A stretch of 64,000 nucleotides of DNA from Fragilaria crotonensis (taxonomy: Eukaryota; Bacillariophyta; Fragilariophyceae; Fragilariales; Fragilariaceae), in the NCBI GenBank assembly GCA_022925895.1, contig JAKSYS010000158.1:1-64000 (forward strand). The letters run 5' to 3'. Both the position numbers and the translations under genes were made by a program. Shown piece by piece: positions 43,064 to 55,309 of this stretch (position 1 is its first letter; each line of letters begins with the position of its first letter). The notes beneath the pieces are model-generated. The model had not been told where the DNA came from, ran no database searches, and worked only from the letters and a program-made list of their open reading frames with translations.

Positions 43064-44632
43064 CTAGTCCCATTCGGTGCTTTCTTTTCCTGTCTTCCCC
43101 GCAGCTGCAGCACGTTCTTCGAGCAGGGCTTCCATGCGGTTACGCCGAGCACGCTTGATATCATACTCTCCAACCATTTCCTCAAGTGCCCGGTTAGCCA
43201 ATTGTTCTGTCTCGCACTCCACAAATGCGAACGTGGCCTGGGTGGGAATGGTGACAGTAACGCCCCGATCTCCTCCGTAGTTGCGGAATGCGCGTTCGAG
43301 TTGCGCACGACGTAGCTCGATCTCGGCATCGGATTGAATGGGAGGAAGCCCCCTAATGAAGAGTTTCTTGGGGTGCATTCCAATGTACGCATTGACTCCA
43401 TAAACATCGGCGAGGTCCTCCTTCGCCATGAGCTTCTTTCGACCCCACCATACCTTGTATAAACTCCAATGCTCCGGCTGACCCCGATCGTCTGTTGCTG
43501 GAAATTGAAGGTATAGTTTGCCTCCGCTGCTGAGCTCCTCTCTGTGCTCCAAACGAGCGCAATGCTTGCCGTCGATGAAAACGTCGAAGCCGTCGCCGTG
43601 AATTTGGATGATGAGAGAAGAAGATGTCTCTCCAAATATTTTAGGGATTCGAGACAAGGGCACGTTGACTGCTTGACCCCACATTCCTTCCTGCTTGTTG
43701 TTCAGTACGAGCTGACCGCCCTTTTCGAACTGACGGGGGTTAAAGTGAAACACAACACTTTCGTAGTCTCGATGGTTTGGTGCGGCAATATTGACGCTGA
43801 ATCGCTTCGATTCAGATGGTGCCATAAACTTGATGGCAATTGTATTGTTTGCTTGTCCGCTCTTTGCCTTTGACATGTCGAAGCCATCGAGTTCAAATGA
43901 GAGTGCTTCGTCGTTGGGATTGAACGCGGATGCTGGAGGGACCCACTGGTGACCTGGGTGATCTTTGTTGGGGAAAAGCACAACGCCGTCCCAGCTCTTA
44001 ATCTCCAATTTCTTTGAGAAGTCGTGAGGAGGCGTCTCCTGAGCAGTTATGTTCGCAATGAGGGAGGCCTTGTTTTCTTCGTCCTCAATGTCTGGACGTT
44101 TGCGCTTCTTGATAAGCACATCGTCCATGTCGGCATCATGTTGATCGTTACCCAGTAACTTTCCACGTAGCTCCTCTTGTTGTCGCTTCTCCTTCCTAGA
44201 TTCTTCCAACTCCTCTTTCCATTCTGCCAGTTTGGCTGCTCTGCGTTCAGCCAAGGAAACTGGTTGCTCCTCGTCATCGTCTCCGTTCTCAGTTTCGCTG
44301 AGGTCGTCTTCGTCCGCGTCTCCTTCTTGACGATTATCTACATCCTCCATGGAGTGATCCTCAATTGGTCTCCTCTTTTTCTTCCTACTTTTTGAAGGTG
44401 GATGAAGAGCCTCATTGTGCTTGGCAGCGGCCGACTTGAGTTTGGCCCTTGCCGCCTCTTCCTTCAGTCGCGCCGCTTCCTTTTCGTATTGCTTGATGGT
44501 TTCGTACATTTCCAACAGCTCTTGTTCCTGAGCCGTCGGTTCGAATTTTGGTGGGAGTGTCGTCAAATTGTACTTGACCTGTATTGCAGCGGGAGGGTTC
44601 TTCCATGAGGTGGAAGCAATCGGCGGCGTCAT
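43064..44632 (-). CDS. Galectin-fold and RRM fusion protein, nuclear-looking
   Basis: 522 aa from ATG 44,630-44,632 (MTPPIAST); the frame is open upstream, but that part is low quality. The order is: coiled coil (~36-75), basic nuclear signal SRKKKRRP (~82-89), acidic stretch with SLAERRAAKLAEWKEELEESRKEK, and a second basic run KKRKRP. A galectin domain follows (~244-369) with RFSVNIAAPN, VVFHFNPR (296-300), LVLNN, MWG (Trp318) and the strand IIQIHGDGFDVFIDGKHCARLEHREEL. An RRM-like domain (~421-499) has KKLFIRGLPP and TFAFVECETEQLANRALEEM. Galectins bind beta-galactosides through H-N-R, V-N and W-E-R. Here H, N, R, N and W are kept, but the Glu and Arg after Trp are not (WGQAVN). RNA or protein binding in the nucleus is inferred; sugar binding is doubtful. 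Confidence 0.8.
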   Translation of the reverse strand: MTPPIASTSWKNPPAAIQVKYNLTTLPPKFEPTAQEQELLEMYETIKQYEKEAARLKEEAARAKLKSAAAKHNEALHPPSKSRKKKRRPIEDHSMEDVDNRQEGDADEDDLSETENGDDDEEQPVSLAERRAAKLAEWKEELEESRKEKRQQEELRGKLLGNDQHDADMDDVLIKKRKRPDIEDEENKASLIANITAQETPPHDFSKKLEIKSWDGVVLFPNKDHPGHQWVPPASAFNPNDEALSFELDGFDMSKAKSGQANNTIAIKFMAPSESKRFSVNIAAPNHRDYESVVFHFNPRQFEKGGQLVLNNKQEGMWGQAVNVPLSRIPKIFGETSSSLIIQIHGDGFDVFIDGKHCARLEHREELSSGGKLYLQFPATDDRGQPEHWSLYKVWWGRKKLMAKEDLADVYGVNAYIGMHPKKLFIRGLPPIQSDAEIELRRAQLERAFRNYGGDRGVTVTIPTQATFAFVECETEQLANRALEEMVGEYDIKRARRNRMEALLEERAAAAGKTGKESTEWD

Positions 44633-45306
44633 GGCGAGATAGATTCGGATGCAATTTTGACAGTTCTGCGCACTTCTGGGATCAAATTGTGCGTTCGGTG
44701 CTAGTCGAACGATTCGAACGCTGTGTTTTGTCACATGTTGTACCGGGTACAACAGACTACAGTCCGTACGAATGTTACAGTGCATACTGGCTTCGCTATA
44801 AAAGGGTAGTTACCTGTACCACCTTGTAGGCCATATTAGTGGAAATCCGTATCGCGATAATGGTGAAATGGCTCATTTCTTGTTTCTGTGGGGTTAGCGG
44901 GTGCAGGAGTGGGATCGGGAATCTAATCCGGAGTTGTTGAGTACCATAGTGCCGGGGATTAGACATAGTGTTGTCCGTAATGTGAACTGTCGACTGCCTT
45001 CAATACTCCAAGTCGCAATAAGAAGTCGGAATGAGCGATGCTCAAAGCACGCAGATGTCCTCCGAGGGTCGATCCTTGGTGACATCATTAACATGTTCGC
45101 CAAAGAAAGGCTTCATGCAGAATAAGACCATCGGTCGGACGACCAAGAAAAGCGACAACTGCACTTTGAAAACGCCATAAATGTTGCCGTGAGAGAAATC
45201 AGTGACTCAACTGACAACTTAACGTCAGCGAGACTATGACAGATTCGCTCGCAATCGCGAGAGAAAGTTGTGCGTGCTCATAGCAGACAACCTAAGCGAA
45301 GAATCG
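44633..45306. other. Intergenic between two minus-strand genes
   Basis: No supported gene; a 74-aa plus-strand ORF (44,901-45,125) has no recognisable domain. It holds the likely promoter of the galectin-RRM gene and the 3' region of the tRNA endonuclease gene. Confidence 0.45.
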
Positions 45307-46530
45307 TTATGAACTGTAGATGACTGGTTGCTCCAGTGAGAGAGGTGGATTACCTTTCTTGGCCAAATTATTGCCCACTTCACGTCTTGCACGCTTCGTG
45401 GCTCGCTTTGCGTGCCGTGGTGCGGTCAAGACTTTTTCCAAGGTCAAGTCTACAAACGCAACCCTGGGGATGTCTCCACCGCGATCCACTTTGGCCAACA
45501 GCGATAATTTCCCGGCAGTATTGAGGCACCTAACATAACCGTGCAAATCGTAGGCTCCAGGAGTTTCACCATCAGCTATGACCCGCAATCCGGCAAACGC
45601 ATGTCGCTCAGTACGGGGGCCGTCGTAAAGAAGAAAGTCGCAACCAAACTTTGAACCGCACGAAATGTGGACATTCGAACGAGTGTGAAGAAGGGTACAT
45701 ACAACTGCCTTGTCGGAATCAAGTGGATCCATTCGAGAGCGTATGGGAATCAAGGAAAAATCTATTCCTTCGTATCGTTCGACTATAGAAGCGTCATCCA
45801 TCGCCTTGCTCATGTCAGGAACCAAACGGCGCCACACCTCTGGCGCTAATTGATATGCCATTGGACGAAGGTCTTCGCGCGATCTAACATCTTCTGCTTC
45901 TCGAAGGCCTTCTTTGAGAGATGTTGCCCATGCCTGTGCAAGCAGGTTGTCCAATTCGCATTTGACGATCGCAGATTGTGGACTCAAAATTCCCATTTGG
46001 AATGTCTGCAATGCCATACAAGGCAAGAGCGCGACAGGAGGTACACCGTCCCTATCTCCTCGGAGATCAGCTAGCTCTTCTTCGATTGCAGCACTGCTGA
46101 CTGGCAAGCGGTGGTAGTTTCCTGACCCAGAGGAGTGCGACGAATCATTACATTGCAACAGTTGCTCAACGAGATATGGCGAAATCTCGTCTTCCTTGCG
46201 AGCTCCTCCTTCATTTCCGCCACCATTGGTTTTACCCATACGCTTGCGTTTTTCCTCTTGTTTCTCCTCCAGCATTCGTCGTTTTGTCTCTTTCTTTTCT
46301 TGTTTCGTCATCCGACGCTCGTGTCCTGCGTCATCCTTGACAATGAACGATACATTCCTGGGAGAAGGTGCGCCATCCGATTTGCTTCTCCATGCGGACT
46401 GAACCTCCTTGCTACTAGGGCGGCGCCGCGGCACACCAACGTAGGTCGGCGGTAGACGATGCGACGAGAGGATCTTGACGAACGATGCCGAAAAGGCGAC
46501 AAGGGTCGACACTTCCTCATTATTTTCCAT
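45307..46530 (-). CDS. tRNA-splicing endonuclease subunit, Sen34/Sen2-like
   Basis: 407 aa from ATG 46,528-46,530 (MENNEEVSTL), chosen because the 23 extra upstream codons have no support. The C-terminal catalytic domain reads SCGSKFGCDFLLYDGPRTERHAF...YVRCLNTAGKLSLLAKVD, which holds the Tyr (302), His (310) and Lys (341) triad of the tRNA-intron endonuclease family. The middle has a Lys/Glu-rich insert (RMTKQEKKETKRRMLEEKQEEKRKRMG, ~74-98) like that of Sen34. The known role is cleavage at intron boundaries of pre-tRNA within the Sen2-Sen34-Sen15-Sen54 complex. I favour Sen34 from G.KFG.DFLLY.G and the single C-terminal domain, but Sen2 is not excluded. Upstream of the co-oriented galectin-RRM gene. 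Confidence 0.75.
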   Translation of the reverse strand: MENNEEVSTLVAFSASFVKILSSHRLPPTYVGVPRRRPSSKEVQSAWRSKSDGAPSPRNVSFIVKDDAGHERRMTKQEKKETKRRMLEEKQEEKRKRMGKTNGGGNEGGARKEDEISPYLVEQLLQCNDSSHSSGSGNYHRLPVSSAAIEEELADLRGDRDGVPPVALLPCMALQTFQMGILSPQSAIVKCELDNLLAQAWATSLKEGLREAEDVRSREDLRPMAYQLAPEVWRRLVPDMSKAMDDASIVERYEGIDFSLIPIRSRMDPLDSDKAVVCTLLHTRSNVHISCGSKFGCDFLLYDGPRTERHAFAGLRVIADGETPGAYDLHGYVRCLNTAGKLSLLAKVDRGGDIPRVAFVDLTLEKVLTAPRHAKRATKRARREVGNNLAKKGNPPLSLEQPVIYSS

Positions 46531-46914
46531 TGTCGACAAGTTAGGAAAACTTGATTGAACAACTTCGAGACATGTCAAGGAGAACAACCTTGAACTCAAC
46601 GCACACCTTCAGAGAATTCAAGGAAATGAGGAATGAGAGTTTTTGTACTCCCGTATCGTACGTGTACCATATTTGCATGCGAAGTTACAAACGTTCTTGG
46701 CACAGTACTGGAGTATGCCACGCGGGACGCTGGAAGCTGGAAGCTGGACGCGGGCGGATGCGTTCTCGAGAACTGCTAAAGCTGCTACACATACGCTGAT
46801 TGTCCTTGGGCGTACGATTAGTAGTAGTAATCCTACTGCACATAGTAGTTGAATCCTACAGTATTCGTCGTTGGTGGTAATATGACGTAATGACTATCGA
46901 AGTACTATTAGACT

Positions 46915-49900
46915 GCTATGCATGCCGGGTGTCTTCGCCGCCACCCCAAGTACGGTGGCACTGTCGCGTGGGAAGTGCCAGCGGTACACTCTGGCCCATT
47001 GAGGCCATGGCATGAACGGGTGGGAGGCCGTAGGCAGGTGGGGAATTTACCGGTTACGGGGGAGTGATGCGGAAGGCGCCGCCTTGGAGCATTGCGGCGG
47101 AGAGGCCGGTCATGACAGCCTGCTGTGCCTATGCACGAAGATATTGACAAACCTCATTGGATCTCCATCTGCCAATCAAGCAGATGCAATCACTATCAAC
47201 CCAGGCACAAAGGAGTGAATGGAAATATCCACAAGAGTGTTGGCCAGGGGGAGTGGAGAGGAGTGCAGATACGGAAGGTAGTGCGTAACAAGTGAAGCAG
47301 CTGTGATGATGAGGTGTTGGAACACGGCATCCGGGCAGCTGCAGATGGCATTGAGAGTGGCTGGTCTCAGGGGTGGTGCCCTGGGCACAGAGCATTTTGT
47401 CTTGGGAGGCTATGGCAACAATGGCGGGGCAAAGGTGGGGATGCCCTGAGCGGCCATGGCTGTGCACACGCCATTTTTGCTCTTGGTGGGTAGTAAGGTG
47501 AGTGCAACAAACAAGGTGGCAGAAAGGAAGTTGGCATCAGGATAGGTGGCATGAGCCAGGGCATGATGCAAGCCCAGACAAAATTGCACATTGCAGAGTT
47601 GAACGAAGTATTAGCGCCGGGCAGGGTGCACCTACTTACTCACCCGGGCGCAAGAGGAAGCAAGTAGCTAAACTGATGTGTGGGAGATGGGCATGATGGC
47701 CTCAGTGCTGTGGGCAGTACTAGGCCATACTTGGGCAATGACATTCAAGGGCAAGGCCTTGATGGGTGATGGGGGATCATTGTCATCTTTCCATACCTGG
47801 AACAGGGACGTTAGCCAAAAGTCCCATGTGCTTATGTTGATTCAGACAAGGGTCCATGGATGCCATACTGGTTTACTTCTGGCCCAGCTCTCAAATGGTA
47901 TCTTCCACAGTTTGAGACCAGATGGAGCTATGGCTGGGTGTGAAGATACCATTGTGGTAATGGTGGGGGAGGAGCAGAGGAATAGGCTTGGTGGGTGAAG
48001 GTATCAATGCCAAGGCTGGCACAGTACTAGCCAGCAGGCCATCCAGAGGAGTGCACAGAAAGAGGTGGTGGAGGCATTTTGCTAAGGGGAAGTGGTGCAG
48101 CATGCAAACCCATCTTGGAGCACCGCACACCAATCAGCAGAGAGGCATTGGTTCTGGGTGCTGAGAGCATCCACATTTGCCAAGAAAGGGCCTGTGGATG
48201 ATGAGTGTTAAAACATGAGAGCAATGCATTGTCAGACAAGTCCCATTATCCCATCTGGTGCGGCTGGCATGATTATCTGCAATAATGCACATTCATGCTG
48301 GGCCAGGCATGTTATGCAAGTGCACAACATAACATTTATGCTGGGGCCTGGCATGTTATGCATGTGCACAACATAGTGATGTGTGCTTAGCTGCAATGAG
48401 GCAAAATGCAAAAGGTTGGAGAGCACGGTGCAGCTGCTGACGAGGTGGCAGAACCTTTCATGGTCCAGCCAAGCCACAGCGGTGCGAATGTCGGCATTGA
48501 CCTATATTGTTGTGTGTTTCTCCACAGGATGTGCATGTGCAAGGATGTCACGGTGGGCAAAGATACCTGCAAGCTTGAGATTGGAATGGAGGACTCTACA
48601 ATTTGAGGCATAAGGCATAAGCCTTTGGCAGGAGCATATGATGGTCGCCGACCGAGTGTCGAGCAGGGTGTTGTACCAGGCACTGCCCATAACCTGTTGA
48701 CACATGTTGGATGCACTGACATTGGAGGTGTTGATGGGTATCAGCTCTTTGTGATGTGTTGGCCGAATGGCTAGCTCTGACACACCATGCAATCGGAAGT
48801 CAGCGGCTACATCATACAGCAGCATGCATTTTGTGAGCCACACACGCAACGCTTCCTGTAGGACAGAAAACAGTCTGCTTGATCCTGTGATGGTGGGGGA
48901 CATAGATATTGTAGTTTCTCGAGGAGTTGGTACCACTGTTTGATTGGGAGCCGGCGTTGTGGCGGCGAGATCCAGTCAAGGATGGTATCATGCAGTGTGC
49001 ATGCATTGGAGCCAATGAGGCGGGAGACTAGTATGTGTCATTGCAGTGGTGTCCACATCCCACCTGAGAATGCATTTGGTAGTTGCCCAAGAAAATAGGT
49101 CACCTTTTTGCATCTTCTGTTGATGCAGGATCCTTGCATTGTGTTGGGTCAGCCAGTTGGTGTGAGGGGTTGAAGGACCTCATCAATAGAGCAAAAGGCT
49201 CACATGACGTGGTGGCAATGTTGAGATGTCATTGGACCATCAGAAAGAAGTCATTGACACATACTACATCAACTTTGGGGAAGGATTGGAGTCCTTGGGC
49301 GTACAAACGCAAGGGGACCTTGGTGGCTGGATGGCTATTCCCGTCAGCATGGGATTCAGGTAGTGTTGCTGCTGACACCAGCACCTCCAGCCGGTGGACT
49401 TGGTCCACCAAGCTGGGATTGGTGTGATGCCACAGCGTGGCGTGTATAAGCCCGGCCCTATGCTGTCTCGGTTATCACCATGAGATACGGAGGAGACACA
49501 ACCCAGCCCCTGTGCGCCACCAGTCTTCGGTCTCCATCACCAGTGGCAGGGCCAGCACTCTGCCCAAGCTTCGGCCACCAAGTGTAGCCAGACTCGGTTA
49601 GTACAACAGTCGGCAGCAATATTAAGTTTGGCCACATGGACGGGGCCGTGGCGTGGGTTGGCGTCGTGAACAATGGTGCTGAGGATGTGCATGGCCTCGC
49701 AAGAAGCATGGGGGAAATTTCTTGATATATGACCAGAAACAATTATCAACGACAAGGTGCGGGCGCCGATCTTGCTGCGGCACCATGATGCCCAAGAATG
49801 GTGGAATGCACAGGTTTGCCAAGGCCTGGATGGCCTCATATGGGAGGAGAATCCAGTATCCCTGAGAACAAAGTCCAGCATCTTGTCTGCCATGAACTGT

Positions 49901-51500
49901 CCTTTGCCACATGAGGACTGGTGGGGTCCCCAAGTGATGGCATAACCCTCTAATGCGGCTGGCTTCAGCAAGAAGGTGATGTAAAAAAGAAGGAAGGGAT
50001 GCTTTGTGATCCAATCATGTCTTTACTTTAACAAATATATTTGAAGGGTCTCGCCAGTGGGCATTGATTAACTTTTCCCAGCCACATCAGTGCAAATGCT
50101 CTGCATTCAGATCAGCTTAGGCGGTTTGCGGTGAGCTCTTAGTGCATTTTGTATCCCTTAGCAGGGGCGCAAGGTGATTGGCAAGAACTCGGAATGGTGC
50201 ATTAAATACCCAAGGTGCTTTAAGCTCAGCTTTTCTGCATTAAACCATGTAGTGTGCACAAACTCCAACGTTACTGTGTATGCTGAGTACTGTATGAAAT
50301 GGCTAGGATGCTAGGATGACCCGTTTAATGCAAATAGGGTAAAGAGCCGGAATGGTGCTGGGTCCTCTTGTCTGGCAATCAACATTTGTGTAGTACTATC
50401 TCCACCCGTAAGGGTGGAGACCGATGAGTGAGCGGATTCAGAGATGGTCGTCGATGGTGCATTTCTTGGGATGGGTGCACCAGCGTACGCTTCCTCCGGT
50501 GGGCAGGATACTGAGATACTAATTGCCGGGTATGGCAACCCAGTTCGCCAATTAATGAAACGTTACTCGCTCTCCTTAAGCAACATGGTCTGTCAACAAA
50601 GGGAATTGAATACATGTGACTCTGTCCACCATTCTTGTTCCTACTACCTGCTCAAGGTTTTCCTGGGCACTTAACTGCACGGCTCTCACGATGCGTGCAT
50701 AGAAGGTGTTTGCAACATGCAGAATTCCCGCTACTAGGGCAAAATGCTCGAAAACGAAAGGTGCCATGATGTTCTGAAGGCTGATTGCTACATCCCAAAT
50801 TTCTTCAACTAAAGGGTGGGTGGGTCAACCTCTTGGAAGAGCCCTTGACATAGGGGGACTGCATGTCAGCGTGGCAGTGATGCACACCTCCGAAAGCAAC
50901 ATCGTGTGAGAACTTCACTTTCTTCTTTTCGGGATTGGCATGATTGTCCGACAACAAAGTTGCACTCTGTTGTCCCTGGAAGAGTTGATTCGAAATGCTG
51001 GCCGCTGTTACAGCCTGGAAGTGGCTGGCGCCTCCACAGTAGGATGACACCCAGAAAGGTCTGACAACTGGAGGTAAGGTCATCGGCTCTTTGCTGACCA
51101 TCAAACTGAAACCCCACCACATCAAGTATTTTAGGGTGATGGTGATCACTGGCTTATGCAGTTCCAAGCCAGGAGAGTCCCCTTGCTGTAAAGACCTATT
51201 GAAACTCTTGGGACAGCACACCACCAGTGTGCTGTTTGCTCTTTGCACAATTGGCCAATCTCATCCAAATGGGTGCCACATCACCCTCAGGGTGGTTTAC
51301 CTTGCCGTATTGCGTGAGGGTGGCATAATAGTATGTCTCTGTTAACAAGAAGTTGACATCATCTTTTGTTCTCTGGCGGCTCTGGGGCACCTTCCCCGTC
51401 TTCTCCGGCCGCGACGGTCTCGTGACTCTCGGTGAGTGCTCAAAGTGTGTCTAAAGGCGTGGCGGTGGTACCTCCTCCACCAGCGCCACCGGTGACAAGC
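46915..51500 (-). mobile_element. Old DIRS-like (tyrosine-recombinase) retroelement, decayed fossil
   Basis: Translated remnants on the minus strand run in the DIRS order. There is an upstream region of unclear nature (about 50.3-51.5 kb), a reverse-transcriptase region (about 49.4-50.0 kb, with a VVDN-type strand, a HDANPRHGPVHVAKL block and a VSPPYLMVITET block), a following region of RNase H to linker type (about 48.0-49.2 kb), and a tyrosine-recombinase-like end (about 47.1-47.7 kb, with FLLRPGE- and LIGRWRS-like blocks). It is heavily broken throughout and looks old: CpG is scarce and TG/CA abundant. A ~41-bp tandem duplication lies at 48,292-48,375. I could not define terminal repeats, so both ends are approximate. 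Confidence 0.55.
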
Positions 51501-53752
51501 CCGGAAAGATCATGCTGTTATTGCATTCCAGCATTACTCAGCTGATAGTAGGGCAAATAATGCTGGAAACACCACCAACAATAACACCAAACAATGGCAC
51601 TGCTGTGTTGATTTATCCATCAATCCCACTACGCACACATACCGTCAATATACGCAACACATCTGTGTGACTTTCTGATGCTGGAAAGAGAGAGGGATTT
51701 GCTTGGAATGACATGGTGTCGAGTGTGATTGTGAAGAGTACTAGCTAAGCTCATAAAAGCTTCTATTCACTTTGTTGTCAAAATACTATCTATTGGTTGA
51801 AGCAGCAGGGCATATCACCGTGTTGTCATGGAAGTAACCATTGAAATGCTTGATATGCATTCATTGAAGCACCTTGTTCCATGATATTGTCTCCACATTT
51901 GGTGCAGTTCAGTCTCGAATACGACTCGTAGATTTCAGGTCATTTTGAACATTTTCATCATAATTGTCGCGATTTGCTCATCCTTTCTGCTTGTGTTGAA
52001 ACAAGATCCTATCACGCAGACACCCAACACTTCAGGCAGCCGGGTAAATTCACTGATATCAGAGGAACAAATCTGCTGGATCAACACCATTTAAATTCAC
52101 CGACTTTCAACTCCCATCATTGTGATGGCTCTCCATTTTCGACCTGACGTTTAGTCCATCAAGCAACATCAAGTAGAATGCTTTGAAGTGAACAAGAATA
52201 TGCCTTTCGGATGTATCTGCTACTTTTGTGATGTGCATACACCCATTGTAAGCAGGACTCTCCATCAACCCTTCAGCATTCCAGAATTGAACTCAATGTC
52301 CTTTAGCATGGACTCCAGATGTTCTTGTGAAAATTTGTTATTGGCTCAATTTGTAGAATTAGTGAGTGGATTGCTGCTAAATTTTGTGTTGGGGTACAAG
52401 TTTTGTTTCTTGCAAGTATTGGCCTAAACAGGACAAATGGTTTTGACGACGGATATGTCAGGCCCTCTAAATGTTGGAGCAACAAACAGCAACAAAACGC
52501 ATTGAAAATGTTTGACCAAGGATATGTTACACTTGGCAATGGGTACTGAGGGGTAGTAGCTAGGATTATTGTCACAAAAGGAAATCATGTGGGAGAAGCA
52601 AAAGTAGAATATGAGATTGGATGAATGCATGCTTTATTGAGATAGTACCACTCGATATTCTGTACTTCTATACGAGCGGCCTTCGTAACAGACCCAAGGA
52701 TAGCTAGCTACAGGTAGCGCCGTTTTCTCTTCTGCGGCTGTACTTGATTATGTTTGTACTCCACTCACGCTGGTAAACACAACCCTGGGATGGGAGGTTG
52801 CAGGTATCGCAATACTAGGCTTGGCAACGACGTGGGAAGAGAAAACTGCTAGCTACTAGTAGTAATGAATACGTGGTCCATCGCCCTTTCACAACTAGAC
52901 AAACTTGAAGTAGTAGCTAAGGTGGGTGATTGATATGCAAAATTACGGAGAACATAATACACATCTCTCCTCCTGATATGGAATTCGACCCCAAGAAGCT
53001 GTGGTTGTTGCTTGTTGATAGGTAGTGAGGGTTTGGTTCATTTATGGTTGACTCCTATGGTATTGTTGTTTGAAGAGCAGCAAAAGCGTTAATCAGATAT
53101 AGTTTGAAGATTCTTGCTGGATTAGAACGTCTGGGTAGGTCATCCAGCTGACTTGGAGGGATGTACTTGTTTTTACTAGAAGTTGATTGCTGACTTCTGC
53201 CAACAATGCATGTTGACAGCATGCTGCACCATTTCAGCAAGCTACCAGGTCATGATGGTGTTGATTGCAAAAACATTATGTGCATTATGGGTAGACTATT
53301 ATTGTAGAGAGTCTCAGTTCCTTCATCTTTGGTGGTTGCTGTGTCATAAATTGCAATGTGGTGGATAGGATCTAGATTGCAATCTCCTCAAGCAAGCAAA
53401 TGACGACCTGGGCTATTACATGACAATACTGTGAATGCTGATGTTGCGTCAGTCTCAAACTTTCCAGGCCGCCCGATTCCCATCATTTGTTGTGTGCTGA
53501 ATGTCACCAATATCCACTCATGGGAGTGTTGGTGTGCCCCAATTGTTTGAGCAATATGGGGTACCGCCTGTGAATCACATAGACCAAGAATGCGGTTGCA
53601 TTTCCAAATCAGGCGAGAAAAATCAGAGCAAAGTACATATCTAGCTTCCACTGGAGGTTTAAGTTTCAAAACTATTCTACTTTTGTGTGCTGGTGGCTTT
53701 ATGGCATGACGACAACAGTAGCTTGCTATTTTTTAGTAGCACAGAGATTAGT
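51501..53752. other. 2.2-kb stretch without a recognised gene
   Basis: AT-rich, CpG-poor sequence with short ORFs only. It could include the flank or terminal region of the decayed retroelement. Nothing else is supportable. Confidence 0.4.
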
Positions 53753-54271
53753 AGCGAGATCTGTGTTGAGTCTCGATTCCACTAAGTTTCTCTGTCAGGA
53801 CGGAAACTGAGAAACATAATTAGAAGTCGAATTACTAGAGATCCGGGTTTTCATGAAGCAAAGAGGGAAATTTTCACAAAATTCCAGGACATGCTTGTTG
53901 TTAGTACCTGCTAGTGCTTAAAGCATGGCGGATTTGTTGAAGAGTTGAGCACTGTTCTATGTTCCATGAAATCTGCCATGTCAAACATTAGTTTATGATT
54001 GAAATGCTGTGATTGAGACACCAGAGCCCTGGTATTGCAATCCTTTTGTTGACTGCTTTTGAACTTAGAAGACATCAAATTGAGCACATGCAAAGAGCTT
54101 TGATAAGGTAAACTTAGTCAAAAGAAGCAGCTTCAAGTTTTCATTTAAAGTCCCCAAAGTTGACTATGACTCACTGTTTTTGCTGGATTCATTATTGCGT
54201 TGTCTCAGAACCGGTTGTGAGTGCAAAGAGCAGAATGGTAAGTGGAAACAAGACTCTACCCAGATCTCCCT
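53753..54271. mobile_element. Harbinger-type MITE, diverged shorter copy
   Basis: The ends match those of the 957-bp MITE: AGCGAGATCTGTGTTGAGTC and GATTCCACTAAG on the left, TAAGTGGAAAC and GACTCTACCCAGATCTCCCT on the right. The interior retains GAGATCCGGGTTTTCATGAAG and GAGCACTGTTCTATGTTCC-like blocks, but the unit is about 520 bp and more diverged, with CpG lost to TpG. No clean target duplication is visible, so it is probably an older insertion. Confidence 0.75.
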
Positions 54272-55309
54272 ATATTACAAGAAGTGTTCTGCCTGTCTGA
54301 TGTCCTTTTTTTCATCCCACTAGGTGGGTTGAAAAGAGAGTGCAGCACCTTTGGCATCTCTCCTGAGACTGCAAGTCAAGTGTCCACATCTATGAAAGGC
54401 TGGTGCAGACAAAATGATCCTCTTGTTCCTTCATTACATTTTTTTAAAGAAAAGTAAGTTGAGAAGAAGGCTCCTGCTAGGGGGCTGGTTTGATTGTAAA
54501 GAATTCAGGTACATGTACCTGGTACCTGGTATTACAAGCAACGGCATGCATCATCATTGAATTACCCTTGATTTCTCGACGTCACACGCTCATTAGATGT
54601 ACTTATACATACCACATACCTCATACACATGCTCATACATCTCTACTAGTAGTGGTATGGTTATGGCTAACTCCAGGTTTCTCGGATATGTCACCTTCCA
54701 TAATCTTGTGACGTATTAAGAACCCGGATATTCAGAATGTCTCTGGGGGAGTGATGGTTCAAGCTCGTGGGAAGGTTCGGAATCAGAATAAATTTAGCAA
54801 TATTTATTTAGTAATGAAACCGTCATTTGCCTGACGTACCTGAGTGACCACGAGCCATGAGATCTCAGTTAACATCAAGTAGTCTAAATAGTAAGAAGTG
54901 CCTACTCCCTTGCATAACCAGTACTCTCCCTACTGTAACACAGCGTTAATTTTTGCAGACTTTACCAAACCACGTCATTCGTTTAAAACTTCATATTGAA
55001 ACTCTAAGTACGTACTACGAAGATGCTCAGGATCAAGTACGCACCTAAGCTGCTGTTGTCGTAACTGTCTGACTTAATTGTCTGCTCGAAGTACAAATGT
55101 TAGGTACAGTAGTCGTAGTTATCGAACGTAAGTGCCATCTGTCGTGATGAAAAGCCCGCCTCAGTACAGGATTATGGCTTAAAATCCTTTCACATCTCAT
55201 CAACCACAATCTCCTGTTGAGACTACCAGGTACAATCCTTTCATATCTTATCAATCACTACGTGCAGAATCGCATCCCAGGTGTCAAGTTCTCTACATCA
55301 TCACTCATA
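54272..55309. other. Intergenic, promoter side of the Cys/His-motif gene
   Basis: No gene. GTAC-type words (GTACATGTACCTGGTACCTGG, ~54,510-54,530) and an AT-rich stretch around 54,780-54,820. A Harbinger or other relic is not evident. Confidence 0.45.

Noticed and set aside
42766-43635. 289-codon minus-strand ORF overlapping the galectin-RRM gene
   Set aside because: It is a different frame of the same DNA as the well-supported galectin-RRM protein and shows no domain of its own.
47129-50014. Several 70-145 codon ORFs as host genes
   Set aside because: They fit frames of one decayed retroelement on the minus strand, and none has an independent host-like feature.
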